A stretch of 64,000 nt of DNA, taken from contig NZ_SOBT01000012.1 of the NCBI RefSeq assembly GCF_004364935.1, forward strand, positions 186,001 through 250,000, in the 5' to 3' direction. Each line of letters starts with the position of its first letter. Position 1 is the first letter of the stretch. The notes beneath the pieces are model-generated. The model had not been told where the DNA came from and made no database searches. It saw nothing but the letters and a program-made list of their open reading frames with translations. The translations under genes and the position numbers were made by a program. Origin of the DNA: Panacagrimonas perspica. GTDB taxonomy: Bacteria > Pseudomonadota > Gammaproteobacteria > Nevskiales > Nevskiaceae. Positions 16,800 to 26,234 of the stretch are shown in pieces.

Positions 16800-18107
16800 T
16801 TGAGTCTGGATTTCCCGGCTGCCTGGTTGCCCAGCCTGCTGGTCGCGCTGGTGGGCCTGGGTATCGGACTGGCGTTCCTGAGCGCGGACTTTCGCGCGCC
16901 GACCAGCCGTGCGCTGGGCATCGCGTTCGTTGCGTTCGCCTGCTCGGTGGGCCTGAGCCTCCCGCTCGGCGCCGCCGCCGGACCGGTGCCGCTGGCCGGT
17001 CGCTGGCTGGCCGTGGCGGATGCCCTCGCGCTGATCGCGTCGCTGGAATGGGTGCGTCGCGTGCGCAAGACGATCGACGCCGAACATCTGCATGTGCGCT
17101 TCAGCAACGTGTTGCTGAGGGTCGGCCAGGTGGCCGGCATCGCGATGGGCGTGGCCGGCGTCTATGCCCCCGAGATGCGGCGTGACGAGTTCCTCGGCGC
17201 GGTCCACGGCCTCGAATCGCTGGTGCAGCCCGGGTTCTGGCTGTTCGCCGGACCCTTGCTCATCGCCCTGTTCACGGGTGCCGCGGCCACCGTGCTGCTG
17301 CTGATGGCCCAGCCGGATCGGACCGAGCGCATCCGCATCGTGGCGGCGGTGATCGGGTTCCCGCTGATCGTCGCGGGGCTGATCCTGCCGGTGAAGGTCG
17401 GCTCGATCCTGATGGTCAGCGGCGAGATGATCTATCTCGTCGGTGCCATGCAGTACTTGGTGCTGCAGGGTCAACGCGGCCAGTTCCTCGCGCGTTTCCT
17501 GTCGCCCCAGGTCGAAAAGCTGGTGCGTGAACGCGGACTGCGCCACGCGGTGCAGCACCGTTCGCTCGAGATCACCGTCGTCTGCTCGGACCTGCGCGGC
17601 TTCACGGCCTTCGCGCAGGCGCATCCCTCTTCCAGCGTCATCAAGACGCTGCGCGAGTACTACAACGCCGTCGGCAAGGTCGTCGCGGAGTACGGTGGCA
17701 CGGTGAAGGACTATGCCGGCGACGGGATCCTGATCCTGGTCGGCGCGCCGCTGCCGGTCCCCAGCCATTCGCGCTCGGGCCTGGAGATGGCGCAGCGGAT
17801 CCGCGAAGCCGCCAGCGAGGTCACGCGGCGCTGGAGCACGCAGGCGCACCCGCTGGGGGTCGGCATGGGCGTGGCCAGCGGCGTCGTGACGGTGGGCATC
17901 ATCGGTTCGGCCTCGCGATGGGAATACACGGCGGTCGGACCGGCCGTGAACCTGGCGTCGCGCCTGTGCGAGCAGGCCGCCGACCGCGAGGTGCTGATCG
18001 ACGGCCGCACCGTCGAACTGTCGGGCATGGGCCAGCTCGAGCGACGCGAACCGCTGCGTGTGAAGGGTTTCGCGGAGGCCGTGCCGATCTGGGCGATGCC
18101 GCCCTGA
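16800..18107 (+). CDS. Membrane-bound class III adenylate/guanylate cyclase, tandem copy 2
   Basis: The 435-residue paralogue of the preceding gene has the same layout: about seven N-terminal hydrophobic segments, the linker GQRGQFLARFLSP and a cyclase domain with Asp264 (CSDLRGFT) and Asp308 (YAGDG). AVNLASRL carries the Asn/Arg pair. It starts with TTG at 16800, supported by GGAAGG about 8 bases upstream and by alignment with copy 1. The membrane parts of the two copies diverge more than the catalytic parts, suggesting different signals feeding one second messenger. Confidence 0.88.
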   Translation: MSLDFPAAWLPSLLVALVGLGIGLAFLSADFRAPTSRALGIAFVAFACSVGLSLPLGAAAGPVPLAGRWLAVADALALIASLEWVRRVRKTIDAEHLHVRFSNVLLRVGQVAGIAMGVAGVYAPEMRRDEFLGAVHGLESLVQPGFWLFAGPLLIALFTGAAATVLLLMAQPDRTERIRIVAAVIGFPLIVAGLILPVKVGSILMVSGEMIYLVGAMQYLVLQGQRGQFLARFLSPQVEKLVRERGLRHAVQHRSLEITVVCSDLRGFTAFAQAHPSSSVIKTLREYYNAVGKVVAEYGGTVKDYAGDGILILVGAPLPVPSHSRSGLEMAQRIREAASEVTRRWSTQAHPLGVGMGVASGVVTVGIIGSASRWEYTAVGPAVNLASRLCEQAADREVLIDGRTVELSGMGQLERREPLRVKGFAEAVPIWAMPP

Positions 18108-18130
18108 ACGGGTATACCGGCGGGATACGG

Positions 18131-18136
18131 CACAAT
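18131..18136 (+). promoter_or_regulatory. Candidate -10 box before the RlmI-like gene
   Basis: The hexamer cacaat followed by gcgcgccc lies 33 bases before the ATG of the next gene. It resembles the -10/discriminator words before yajC, norM and ilvD. The -35 is not evident. Confidence 0.25.
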
Positions 18137-18169
18137 GCGCGCCCTCCGACGTCGTGCCCCTTCTTCCAG

Positions 18170-19354
18170 ATGAGCGAGTCCCTGCCGACGCTGCGCCTGA
18201 ATCCCAATGCCGAACGCCGTCTGCGCGTGGGCCATTCCTGGGTGTTCAGCAATGAGGTCGATACGGCCAAGACCCCGCTCAAGGCTTTGAAAGCGGGAGA
18301 CTTGGTCAACATCGTGGACTCGCGCGGCAAGGCGGTGGGCACGGCCTACGCGAACCCGAATTCGCTGATCGCGGCGCGCCTGCTGAGCAGCCGCGCCGAC
18401 GCCGTGATCGACCTGGCCTGGCTGACGCGGCGCCTGGCCGCCGCGCGGGCGATGCGCGATTCGATCTATCCGACGCCGCATTACCGCCTGGTCTACGGCG
18501 AGGCGGACGGCCTTCCGGGCCTGGTCGTCGACCGTTTCGGCGACATCTGCGTCGTGCAGACCAACACGGCCGGCATGGATCGGCTGCAGCCGCTGGTGAT
18601 CCAGGCCCTGCAGGCCGAGCTCCAGCCGCGCGGCATCCTGCTGCGCAACGACGGTTCGTCGCGAACGGTCGAAGGGCTGCCCGAGGCGGTCGAAGCCATC
18701 GGCGAAGTACCCGACTCGGTCGAACTCGTCGAATCCGGCGTGCGCTTCAAGGCGCCGGTCCGGCACGGCCAGAAGACCGGCTGGTTCTTCGACCAGCACG
18801 ACAACCGCGACCGCTTCACGCGCTACGTGCGCGAAAAGCGGGTTCTGGACGTCTTCAGCTACGTCGGAGCCTGGGGCATCCGTGCGATGGTCGCGGGCGC
18901 GACGAGCGCGACGTGCGTGGACAGTTCGCAGCCGGCGCTGGACGCGGTGGTCGAGAACGCGGCGCTCAATGGCGTCGAGGTCGAGGCGCTCAAGGGAGAT
19001 GCGCTGGACCGTCTCAAGAGTCTGCGTGCCGATGGCCGCACCTTCGATGTCGTTGTCGTCGATCCGCCGGCGCTGATCAAGCGGCGCAAGGATCACGATG
19101 CCGGCCTGGAGCACTACGCCGCGCTCAACCGCGCCGCGATGCAGCTGCTGGTGCCCGGGGGCGTGCTGGTGGCCTGTTCCTGCTCGTTCCACCTCGAGGA
19201 AAGCGAACTGCAGCGCATCCTGCTGCGCGAGGCGCGCGCCCAGAACCGCCAGTTGCAGATCCTGGAGCAGGGCGGGCAGGGGCCGGACCACCCGGTGCAT
19301 CCCGCCATCGTCGAGACCCGCTATCTCAAGGCGTTCTACTGCCGCGTGAACTAA
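18170..19354 (+). CDS. rlmI: Class I SAM-dependent rRNA methyltransferase, RlmI-like
   Basis: The 394-residue protein matches RlmI/YccW, which makes m5C1962 in 23S rRNA. An N-terminal PUA domain (RLRVGHSWVFSNEVD and following) precedes a middle domain (YGEADGLPGLVVDRFGD). The Rossmann methyltransferase domain has VLDVFSYVGAWGIRA, the DPPALIK motif and CSCSFH, where a Cys is the expected catalytic residue. The start at 18170 matches family N-termini, and length equals E. coli RlmI within two residues. The lgt gene follows after 49 bases. Assignment within the RlmI/RlmO-like family is likely but not proven. Confidence 0.85.
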   Translation: MSESLPTLRLNPNAERRLRVGHSWVFSNEVDTAKTPLKALKAGDLVNIVDSRGKAVGTAYANPNSLIAARLLSSRADAVIDLAWLTRRLAAARAMRDSIYPTPHYRLVYGEADGLPGLVVDRFGDICVVQTNTAGMDRLQPLVIQALQAELQPRGILLRNDGSSRTVEGLPEAVEAIGEVPDSVELVESGVRFKAPVRHGQKTGWFFDQHDNRDRFTRYVREKRVLDVFSYVGAWGIRAMVAGATSATCVDSSQPALDAVVENAALNGVEVEALKGDALDRLKSLRADGRTFDVVVVDPPALIKRRKDHDAGLEHYAALNRAAMQLLVPGGVLVACSCSFHLEESELQRILLREARAQNRQLQILEQGGQGPDHPVHPAIVETRYLKAFYCRVN

Positions 19355-19403
19355 GCGGTCCCTCCCCGAGTCCCTTTCCCGCCTCCGTTCCACCTCGCGC
19401 TTC

Positions 19404-20195
19404 ATGCTCGTCCATCCGAACTTCGATCCCGTCGCGTTGAGCCTAGGGCCGGTCCATATCCACTGGTACGGCCTGATGTACCTGATCGGGTTCTACGGCT
19501 GCTGGTTCCTGGCGATTCGGCGCGGCAAGTCGGCGCACATGCCGTTCTCGGCCCCGGCCGTGTCGGACCTGCTGTTCTTCACGGCGCTGGGGGTGATCCT
19601 GGGTGGGCGCATCGGCTACACGCTGTTCTACAACCTGCCGACGTTCCTGAAGGACCCCGTCGAGATCTTCCGGATCTGGAAGGGCGGAATGTCCTTCCAC
19701 GGCGGCCTGCTGGGCGTCATCGCGGCGGTCTGGCTGTTTGCCCGCACGCGCAAGCTGACCTTCTTCTACGTGATGGATTTCGTGGCTCTGGTCGTGCCCT
19801 TCGGCCTGCTGACCGGCCGCATCGGCAACTTCATCAACGCCGAACTCTGGGGCAAGGCCAGCAGCCTGCCCTGGGCGATGGTCTTCCCGACCGACCCGGA
19901 CCGCCTGCCGCGCCATCCCAGCATGCTCTACGAGGCCTTCCTCGAAGGCTTCGTGATGCTGGTGATCCTGTGGTGGTTCTCGTCCAGGCCGCGCCCGCCC
20001 GCCTCGGTCTGCGGCCTGTTCCTGATCCTGTACGGCACGTTCCGCTCGCTCATCGAATTCGTGCGGGTGCCGGATGCCCAGATCGGATACCTGGCCGGTG
20101 GATGGCTGACGATGGGGCAGGTCCTGTGCCTCCCGATGCTGCTCACCGGCACGTTCCTCATGGTCTGGGCCTACCGCAGACCGGCCCGCGCGTGA
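19404..20195 (+). CDS. lgt: Prolipoprotein diacylglyceryl transferase
   Basis: This 263-residue, seven-helix inner-membrane enzyme transfers diacylglyceryl from phosphatidylglycerol to the lipobox Cys of prolipoproteins. The Lgt signature LTGRIGNFINAELWG contains essential Arg139, and MSFHGGL carries the conserved His99. A second conserved Arg region, FRSLIEFVRVPD, is present. It is the first step of the pathway completed by Lnt at the left edge of the window. It serves several lipoproteins encoded here (PilF, BamB, LolB and the one at 2.9-3.9 kb). Confidence 0.96.
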   Translation: MLVHPNFDPVALSLGPVHIHWYGLMYLIGFYGCWFLAIRRGKSAHMPFSAPAVSDLLFFTALGVILGGRIGYTLFYNLPTFLKDPVEIFRIWKGGMSFHGGLLGVIAAVWLFARTRKLTFFYVMDFVALVVPFGLLTGRIGNFINAELWGKASSLPWAMVFPTDPDRLPRHPSMLYEAFLEGFVMLVILWWFSSRPRPPASVCGLFLILYGTFRSLIEFVRVPDAQIGYLAGGWLTMGQVLCLPMLLTGTFLMVWAYRRPARA

Positions 20196-20298
20196 TTGCC
20201 GCACTGCGGCATAGACCGCTAAACTCGCGTGCTTTTCAGGGGCTTGCCCAGCTTGGCGGGCCTATCATTTACTCAGAAAAATCAGCAGGAAAACCGTC

Positions 20299-20730
20299 AT
20301 GGCCGTAGAACGCACGCTTTCCATCATCAAGCCCGACGCCGTCGGCAACAATGTCATCGGGCAGATCTACACGCGCTTCGAAGCCGCCGGCTTGAAGGTC
20401 GTCGCCGCGCGCATGGCGCATCTGACCGAGAAGGAAGCCGGTGGCTTCTACGAGGTGCACCGCGCCCGTCCGTTCTTCAAGGACCTCGTCGGCTTCATGA
20501 TCAGCGGTCCGGTCATGATCCAGGTGCTCGAAGGCGAGAACGCCGTCGCCAAGCACCGCGACATCATGGGTGCCACCGATCCGAAGAAGGCCGCGCCGGG
20601 CACGATCCGCGCCGACTTCGCCGCGTCGATCGACGAGAACGCGGTGCATGGTTCCGACAGCGCCGAGAACGCCGCCGTCGAGATCAGCTACTTCTTCCGC
20701 GCCACGGAGCTGTGCCCTCGCACGCGCTGA
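20299..20730 (+). CDS. ndk: Nucleoside diphosphate kinase
   Basis: The 143-residue cytoplasmic enzyme balances NTP and dNTP pools by a ping-pong transfer through a phosphohistidine. His117 lies in the signature [12 protein letters not shown]. The N-terminal [10 protein letters not shown] and the Kpn loop are typical. The length equals E. coli Ndk. It is upstream of rlmN in the conserved ndk-rlmN-pilF-rodZ-ispG-hisS order. Confidence 0.97.
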   Translation: MAVERTLSIIKPDAVGNNVIGQIYTRFEAAGLKVVAARMAHLTEKEAGGFYEVHRARPFFKDLVGFMISGPVMIQVLEGENAVAKHRDIMGATDPKKAAPGTIRADFAASIDENAVHGSDSAENAAVEISYFFRATELCPRTR

Positions 20731-20766
20731 GGCGCGCTCGAGGAATCATCGGGAATCGATAAGGAC

Positions 20767-21951
20767 GTGGATCCGAAAGGGCCGACCGAAACGCCGAGCG
20801 ACGTCCCCGAGGGGGCGAACGCCGTCGCGAGCGAAGCCCGGCCGGCAGCGGCAACCGCCGGCCGTTTCAGGAACCTGTTCGGCATGGATCGCGAGCGCCT
20901 GCGGGCGGAGTTCGCGTCGATCGGCGAGAAGCCGTTCCGCGCCGATCAGATCATGCAGTGGATCTACCGCCGCGGAGTCGACGACTTCGGTGGCATGACC
21001 AACATCTCCAAGGACCTGCGTGCGCGGCTCGAATCGAGCTTCGTCGTGCGTCCGCCGGAGCTGCTCACCGAGCAGAAGTCGATCGACGGCACCCGCAAGT
21101 GGGTGCTCAAGGTCGGCGGGGGTCAGGCGATCGAGACCGTGTTCATTCCTGAAAAGGACCGCGGGACGCTGTGCATCTCGTCCCAGGTCGGCTGCGCGAT
21201 GGATTGCGCCTTCTGCTCCACCGCGCAGCAGGGCCTGAATCGCAACCTGGATACCGCGGAGATCGTGGCGCAGGTGTGGTTCGCGGCCAAGGCGCTCGGC
21301 GGCGATTTCCAGAACGAGCGTGTCATCTCGAACGTCGTCTTCATGGGCATGGGCGAGCCGCTGGCCAACTACAACGCGGTGCTGCCCGCGGTGAAGATCC
21401 TGCAGGACGACTTCGGCTTCGGACTCTCCAAGCGCCGCGTCACGGTTTCGACGTCGGGCCTCGTGCCTTTCATCGATCGCCTGCGCGAGGACGTCGATAC
21501 GGCGCTGGCGGTATCGCTGCACGCGCCGAACGACGATCTGCGCAACGTGCTGGTGCCGATCAACAAGAAGTATCCCGTTGCCGAACTGATGGACGCCTGC
21601 CGACGCTACACCGCGCAGCGCGACCACAAGATGCACATCGTCTACGAGTACGTGATGCTCGATGGCGTCAACGACTCGCCGGCGCTGGCGCGTGACCTCG
21701 CCAAGCTGCTCAACGGCATGCCGGCCAAGGTCAACCTGATTCCGTTCAATCCGTTTCCGGAGACGCGCTTCAAGCGCAGCCGTCCGGAGGCGATCGAGGC
21801 CTTCGCCAACATCCTGCGCGCCAAGAACATCATCGCCACGACGCGCAAGACGCGTGGCGACGACATCGACGCCGCATGCGGCCAGCTTGTGGGCAAGGTG
21901 CTGAACAAGCAGAAACGCCGCCTGGGCGACATTCCGGTGAGGGCAGGCTGA
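20767..21951 (+). CDS. rlmN: Dual-specificity 23S rRNA/tRNA (adenine-C2) methyltransferase RlmN
   Basis: The 394-residue radical-SAM enzyme methylates C2 of A2503 in 23S rRNA and A37 in some tRNAs. The iron-sulfur Cys are 143, 147 and 150 (CAMDCAFC). The mechanistic pair is Cys136 (TLCISSQ) and Cys371 (DAACGQL). The start is taken as GTG 20767, because the family segment before the ATG at 20884 (RFRNLFG) is conserved; no ideal ribosome site is seen. The unusual feature is that the 3' end, from the Cys371 codon to the stop, is repeated 83 bases further on. The stop overlaps an ATG in ATGA fashion. Confidence 0.93.
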   Translation: MDPKGPTETPSDVPEGANAVASEARPAAATAGRFRNLFGMDRERLRAEFASIGEKPFRADQIMQWIYRRGVDDFGGMTNISKDLRARLESSFVVRPPELLTEQKSIDGTRKWVLKVGGGQAIETVFIPEKDRGTLCISSQVGCAMDCAFCSTAQQGLNRNLDTAEIVAQVWFAAKALGGDFQNERVISNVVFMGMGEPLANYNAVLPAVKILQDDFGFGLSKRRVTVSTSGLVPFIDRLREDVDTALAVSLHAPNDDLRNVLVPINKKYPVAELMDACRRYTAQRDHKMHIVYEYVMLDGVNDSPALARDLAKLLNGMPAKVNLIPFNPFPETRFKRSRPEAIEAFANILRAKNIIATTRKTRGDDIDAACGQLVGKVLNKQKRRLGDIPVRAG

Positions 21952-22109
21952 TGGCCGCACGCGTCGCTCGCCTTGCTCCGATCCCCACGCATGAAGCCGC
22001 GTGGGGCCCCTCGTCGGAAGCTCGCGCCGGGTCCTGCGGCCAGCTCGTGGGCAAGGTGCTCAACAAGCAGAAGCGCCGCCTCGGCGACATCCCGGTGAGG
22101 GCAGCGTGA
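21877..22109 (+). repeat. Direct duplication of the rlmN 3' end (copies at 21877-21951 and 22035-22109)
   Basis: Each copy is 75 bases, encoding CGQLVGKVLNKQKRRLGDIP then VRA plus one residue and TGA. The first 23 residues are identical, yet five codons differ at the third base (ctt/ctc, ctg/ctc, aaa/aag, ctg/ctc, att/atc). The final residue is Gly in copy 1 and Ala in copy 2. The spacer of 83 bases holds a perfect hairpin (ccccacgc/gcgtgggg, 21983-22006). The synonymous differences argue against a recent simple tandem duplication. Confidence 0.9.
21951..22109 (+). CDS. Small ORF carrying the second rlmN tail (possible remnant)
   Basis: A 52-codon frame starts at an ATG overlapping the rlmN stop (TGA/ATG sharing A at 21951). 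It ends at a TGA overlapping the pilF start. Residues 1-28 (from MAARVARLAPIPTHEAAWG on) resemble nothing known. Residues 29-52 repeat the end of RlmN, including a Cys equivalent to the mechanistic Cys371. It may be the stranded tail of a former rlmN allele rather than a functional gene. Its perfect overlaps with both neighbours could still keep ribosomes moving from rlmN into pilF. Confidence 0.35.
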   Translation: MAARVARLAPIPTHEAAWGPSSEARAGSCGQLVGKVLNKQKRRLGDIPVRAA

Positions 22110-22891
22110 TGCGCAACACGCTGGTCGCGCTCGCGCTCGTGATGTCGGCGGGTTGCGTTACGGTGAATTCGACCGGCGGGACGATCAAGAAGGAAGCGCC
22201 TGCGCCACGTGCCGCACCGGACATGCGCGAGGCCGCCCGTGTGAACACGGATCTGGGCGTGACCTACGCCCGCGACGGCAACTATGACGTGGCGCTCGAC
22301 AAGTTCTCGCGTGCCATCGGACAGGACGCCAACTACGCTCCGGCGCATTCCGGCATCGCGTTCGTCTACGCGCAGCGCCACGACAACGAGAAAGCCCAGG
22401 TGCATTACGAGCGCGCGTTGCAGCTTCAGTCGGACGATCCGATGACGCGCAACAACTACGGCGCCTTCCTGTGCTCGATCAAGCGCTACAAGGAAGCCGA
22501 GAAGCAGATGCTGCAGGCGGCGAAGTCGATCACGTATCGCGAGCCCGAGCGGGCCTACGCGAATCTCGGCGCCTGTGCGCAGCGCATTCCCGATCTGAAC
22601 AAGGCGGAAGGGTATTACCGCGAGGCACTCGCGCGCCGTCCGGACCTTCCCGATGCGCTGCAGCAGATGGCCTCGATCCTGCTTGAGAAGAGGGACTACG
22701 CGCGTGCGCGCGTATTCCTGCAACGCTACGAGAAAGTCGGCGAAGCCACGGCCGCGACGCTGTGGATGGGCGCCAGAATCGAATACGCGCTGGGAGACAA
22801 GGGTGCGGCGGCGGCTTACCAGCGCCGGCTGCGCATCGAATTTCCCGATTCCGAAGAAAGTCTGAGCACGTTGAGTCCGTCCGCCTCATGA
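22109..22891 (+). CDS. pilF: Type IV pilus biogenesis lipoprotein PilF/PilW
   Basis: This 260-residue outer-membrane lipoprotein acts as the pilotin for the PilQ secretin. The lipobox LVMSAGC places the acylated Cys at residue 16. Tetratricopeptide repeats follow from ~45 (NTDLGVTYARDGNYDVALDK, YAPAHSGIAFVYAQR, RNNYGAFLCSIKRY and others), about six in all, as in the family. The ATG at 22109 overlaps the preceding TGA, and rodZ starts within its own stop. The position in front of rodZ and ispG is diagnostic for PilF. Confidence 0.9.
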   Translation: MRNTLVALALVMSAGCVTVNSTGGTIKKEAPAPRAAPDMREAARVNTDLGVTYARDGNYDVALDKFSRAIGQDANYAPAHSGIAFVYAQRHDNEKAQVHYERALQLQSDDPMTRNNYGAFLCSIKRYKEAEKQMLQAAKSITYREPERAYANLGACAQRIPDLNKAEGYYREALARRPDLPDALQQMASILLEKRDYARARVFLQRYEKVGEATAATLWMGARIEYALGDKGAAAAYQRRLRIEFPDSEESLSTLSPSAS

Positions 22892-23823
22892 ATGCCGAAC
22901 ACGTCACTCCAGATCCCGCCGTTCACGGCAGCCCGGGCGCGACGATCCGCGCCGCCCGCATCCGCGCAGGCCTGTCGATCGAGGAGCTGGCTTCGGGCAC
23001 GCGCCTGACCAAACAGACGCTCGAGTCGATGGAGAGCGATGCGTTCGACCAGTTGCTCGAACCGGTCTACGTGCGCGGCTATTTCCGCAAGTGCGCGCGC
23101 ATCCTCGAGATCCCGGAGCAGCCGCTGATCGACGCTTACGATCGGCTGTACACACCGCCCCCGAAGGTCCCGCCGCAGCGTCTGCGCCTGGCCTCGGGTG
23201 GCGACCTGGGTTCCTCGCCGCGCGTATCGTCGCGCCTGCCGATCTTCGCGCCGCTCGCCGCGATCGTGATCATCTCGGTGCTCTGGATGGTGCGTCAGGC
23301 CTCGACGCCCACGACGGCCCCGGCGACGGTTCAGATGATCGAACCCGGCACCGATGCAGAGACCGGCGCGATCAGCGATCCGACGATTCTCGATCCGCCG
23401 CTGCCGCCCGATACGGCCGTGCCGAGCATGTCGACGAATGCCGCTGCGCCGCCGTCGGATCCCGCGGCTACTGCGGCTCCCGCCGATCCGGCCGCCGCCG
23501 GCACTGCTCCGGCCGTCGCCACGATTGAGCCGGTCGCACCCGCGCCTGCGGCGGCACCCACCCCGGTGGGCACGCAGCTGGTGCTCGAGTTCGACGCGAT
23601 TTCCTGGGCCAGGGTCGAGGACGCGAGCGGCAAATCGCTGCTGTCGGGCGTGATCTCCGCGGGCGAAAAGCAGACGCTCGACGGCAAGCCGCCGTACTCG
23701 CTGTTCCTGGGCAACGCGCCCGGCGTGAGAGTCACGTTCGGCGGCCAGCCGATCGATCTCAAGGCCTACGTGAAGAGCAATTCCACGGCGCGATTCTCGA
23801 TTCCCGCCGCTGGCGCGAACTGA
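22888..23823 (+). CDS. rodZ: Cytoskeletal/cell-shape protein RodZ
   Basis: The 311-residue bitopic protein links MreB to the elongation machinery. A cytoplasmic helix-turn-helix domain (~18-85: [32 protein letters not shown]) is followed by one membrane helix (~118-135: [17 protein letters not shown]). A long Pro/Ala/Thr-rich periplasmic spacer leads to a C-terminal DUF4115 beta domain ([20 protein letters not shown] through [12 protein letters not shown]). The ATG at 22888 overlaps the pilF stop in ATGA form. ispG follows after 14 bases. Confidence 0.9.
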   Translation: MNAEHVTPDPAVHGSPGATIRAARIRAGLSIEELASGTRLTKQTLESMESDAFDQLLEPVYVRGYFRKCARILEIPEQPLIDAYDRLYTPPPKVPPQRLRLASGGDLGSSPRVSSRLPIFAPLAAIVIISVLWMVRQASTPTTAPATVQMIEPGTDAETGAISDPTILDPPLPPDTAVPSMSTNAAAPPSDPAATAAPADPAAAGTAPAVATIEPVAPAPAAAPTPVGTQLVLEFDAISWARVEDASGKSLLSGVISAGEKQTLDGKPPYSLFLGNAPGVRVTFGGQPIDLKAYVKSNSTARFSIPAAGAN

Positions 23824-23837
23824 AGCAGACCGACGCG

Positions 23838-24938
23838 ATGGCGATGAAAGCCCACCATGTGATCGAGCGGCGCAAGTCGCGCCAGATCAAGGTCGGGCGC
23901 GTGCTGGTGGGTGGCGATGCGCCGATCTCGGTGCAGACGATGACCAACACCGACACCGAGAACGTCGAGGCGACCGTCGCGCAGATCCGCGCGGCGATGA
24001 AGGCCGGCGCCGACATGGTGCGTGTCTCGGTGCCGACGATCGCGGCGGCCGAAGCCTTCGGCAAGATCAAGAAGGAAGTCGGCTACGTGCCGCTGATCGC
24101 GGACATCCACTTCAACTACAAGTGCGCCCTCAAGGCCGCCGAGATGGGCGCGGACTGTCTGCGCATCAACCCGGGCAACATCGGCAGCGATCGCAAGATC
24201 GCGGAAGTCATCGCCTGCGCGCGCCATCACGGCGTGCCGATCCGGATCGGCGTCAACGCCGGTTCGCTGGAAGGCGACCTGCAGGAAAAGTACGGCGAGC
24301 CCACGCCGGACGCGCTCGTCGAGTCCGCGCTGCGGCATGTCGAGATCCTGAAGCGCCACAACTTCGAGGACTTCAAGGTATCGCTGAAGGCCAGCGAGGT
24401 CTTCATGACCGTCCACGCCTATCGCAAGCTGGCCAAGCTCATCGACCAGCCGCTGCATCTGGGTATCACCGAGGCGGGCGGCCTGCGCGCCGGCGCCGTG
24501 AAGTCGTCGATCGGTCTCGGGATGATCCTGGCCGATGGCATCGGCGACACCATCCGCGTCTCGCTCGCCGCCGATCCGGTCGAGGAAGTGAAGGTCGGCT
24601 GGGACATCCTCAAGTCGCTGCACCTGCGCTCGCGCGGCATCAACCTCGTGGCCTGCCCGAGCTGCTCGCGGCAGAACTTCGACGTGATCAAGGTCGTCAA
24701 CGAACTCGAATCGCGCTTCGAAGGCATCGAGGAGCCGATCAACCTCGCGGTCATCGGCTGCGTCGTCAACGGTCCCGGCGAATCGCGCGAAGCTGCCATC
24801 GGCGTGGCCGGCGGTTATCCGAATTCGATCTACGTGGACGGCCAGATCGCGCACAAGGCACACAACGACCAGCTGGTCGACGTGCTCGAGAAACTCGTGC
24901 GCGAACGACTCGCGAAAACAGCGGAAGCCAAGGCGTGA
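23838..24938 (+). CDS. ispG: 4-hydroxy-3-methylbut-2-enyl diphosphate synthase (flavodoxin)
   Basis: The 366-residue 4Fe-4S enzyme converts MEcPP to HMBPP, the penultimate step of the MEP isoprenoid pathway. Cluster ligands are Cys273, Cys276 (CPSCSRQ) and Cys308 ([10 protein letters not shown]), with the conserved Glu315 as fourth ligand. The N-terminal TIM-barrel begins [17 protein letters not shown]. Another MEP enzyme, ispE, lies at 30.8-31.6 kb. hisS starts inside its stop codon, so the two are translationally coupled. Confidence 0.96.
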   Translation: MAMKAHHVIERRKSRQIKVGRVLVGGDAPISVQTMTNTDTENVEATVAQIRAAMKAGADMVRVSVPTIAAAEAFGKIKKEVGYVPLIADIHFNYKCALKAAEMGADCLRINPGNIGSDRKIAEVIACARHHGVPIRIGVNAGSLEGDLQEKYGEPTPDALVESALRHVEILKRHNFEDFKVSLKASEVFMTVHAYRKLAKLIDQPLHLGITEAGGLRAGAVKSSIGLGMILADGIGDTIRVSLAADPVEEVKVGWDILKSLHLRSRGINLVACPSCSRQNFDVIKVVNELESRFEGIEEPINLAVIGCVVNGPGESREAAIGVAGGYPNSIYVDGQIAHKAHNDQLVDVLEKLVRERLAKTAEAKA

Positions 24939-26215
24939 AGATCCAGAGCATCCGCGGTTTCAACGATGTGCTGCCCGCCGACTCGGCGCTTTGGCAGTAC
25001 CTGTTCGACACGGCGCGCAGCCTGTTCGAGGCCTACGCCTATCGCGAAGTACGCATCCCGGTGGTCGAGTCCACTGCGCTGTTCAAGCGCGCGGTCGGCG
25101 AAGTCACCGACGTCGTCGAAAAGGAGATGTACGCGTTCGAGGACCGCGGCGGCGAGCACGTCGCGCTGCGTCCGGAGTTCACGGCGGGCCTGGTGCGCGC
25201 TGGCATCGAGCACGGGCTGTTCCACAATCAGCAGCAGCGCCTGTGGTGCGCCGGCCCGGTGTTCCGCTACGAGCGGCCGCAGGCCGGACGCTATCGGCAG
25301 TTCCACCAGCTCGACGTCGAGGCCTACGGCATTCCGGGCCCGGACGTCGACGTCGAAATGATCGCGATGACCGCGCGGCTGTGGAAAGCGCTCGGCTTCC
25401 AGAACCTGCGGCTGGAACTCAATTCGCTCGGCGGACCGGATACACGCAGCCGCTATCGCGCGGCGCTGATCGAATTCCTGCAGCAGCACGAGTCCAGCCT
25501 GGACGAGGACTCGAAGAAGCGCCTGCTGACCAATCCGCTGCGCGTGCTCGACTCCAAGGTGCCGACCACGCAGGCCATCGTCAAAGATGCGCCAAGCATC
25601 CTGGATTTCCTCGATCCGGAATCGGCCGCCCACCTCGACGGGCTGCGCCAGGGCCTGACGGACCTGGGCATCGAGCACCACGTGAACCCGCGGCTGGTTC
25701 GTGGTCTCGATTACTACACCAAGGGCGTGTTCGAGTGGATCACCACCGAACTGGGCGCGCAGGGCACGATCTGCGCGGGCGGCCGTTATGACGGCCTCGT
25801 CGAGCAGCTCGGCGGCTCGCCGACGCCGGCGGTGGGTTGGGCGGCTGGTGTCGAGCGGCTGATCCTGCTGCTGCAGAAGGCCCAGACCGCCGCATTGCCC
25901 GCCGAGGCTGATGTCTACATCTGCCGTTTCGGCGCCCAGGGCGAGCGTCTGGGGCTGGCCGTGGCCGAACAGGTGCGCGATCTTCTGGGCCCCAAGGCCC
26001 GGGTCGCGCTCAACGCCGGCGGCGGAAAACCGGCTGCCCAGTTCAAGCGCGCAGACAAGTCCGGGGCCCGTGTGGCGCTGGTCATCGGCGATGACGAAGC
26101 GGCGGCAGGCGTCGTTCAAGTAAAATTCCTCAGAGAAGATCGCCCGCAGGCGACCGTGACCCGTTCGGAGCTGGCTTCAGCGCTGTCGGGTCTTTTCCCC
26201 TCCAAACACGCATAG
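24935..26215 (+). CDS. hisS: Histidyl-tRNA synthetase
   Basis: This 426-residue class II synthetase charges tRNA-His. Motif 2 region ([20 protein letters not shown]) and the histidine-specific [15 protein letters not shown] are present. The C-terminal anticodon-binding domain starts near 325. The start is GTG at 24935 (reading [16 protein letters not shown]), overlapping the ispG stop as GTGA, and matches family N-termini. The open frame reaching upstream to 24122 only shadows ispG. It is followed by yfgM and bamB in the usual order. Confidence 0.95.
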   Translation: MKIQSIRGFNDVLPADSALWQYLFDTARSLFEAYAYREVRIPVVESTALFKRAVGEVTDVVEKEMYAFEDRGGEHVALRPEFTAGLVRAGIEHGLFHNQQQRLWCAGPVFRYERPQAGRYRQFHQLDVEAYGIPGPDVDVEMIAMTARLWKALGFQNLRLELNSLGGPDTRSRYRAALIEFLQQHESSLDEDSKKRLLTNPLRVLDSKVPTTQAIVKDAPSILDFLDPESAAHLDGLRQGLTDLGIEHHVNPRLVRGLDYYTKGVFEWITTELGAQGTICAGGRYDGLVEQLGGSPTPAVGWAAGVERLILLLQKAQTAALPAEADVYICRFGAQGERLGLAVAEQVRDLLGPKARVALNAGGGKPAAQFKRADKSGARVALVIGDDEAAAGVVQVKFLREDRPQATVTRSELASALSGLFPSKHA

Positions 26216-26234
26216 AGAACGACAAGGCCTGATC

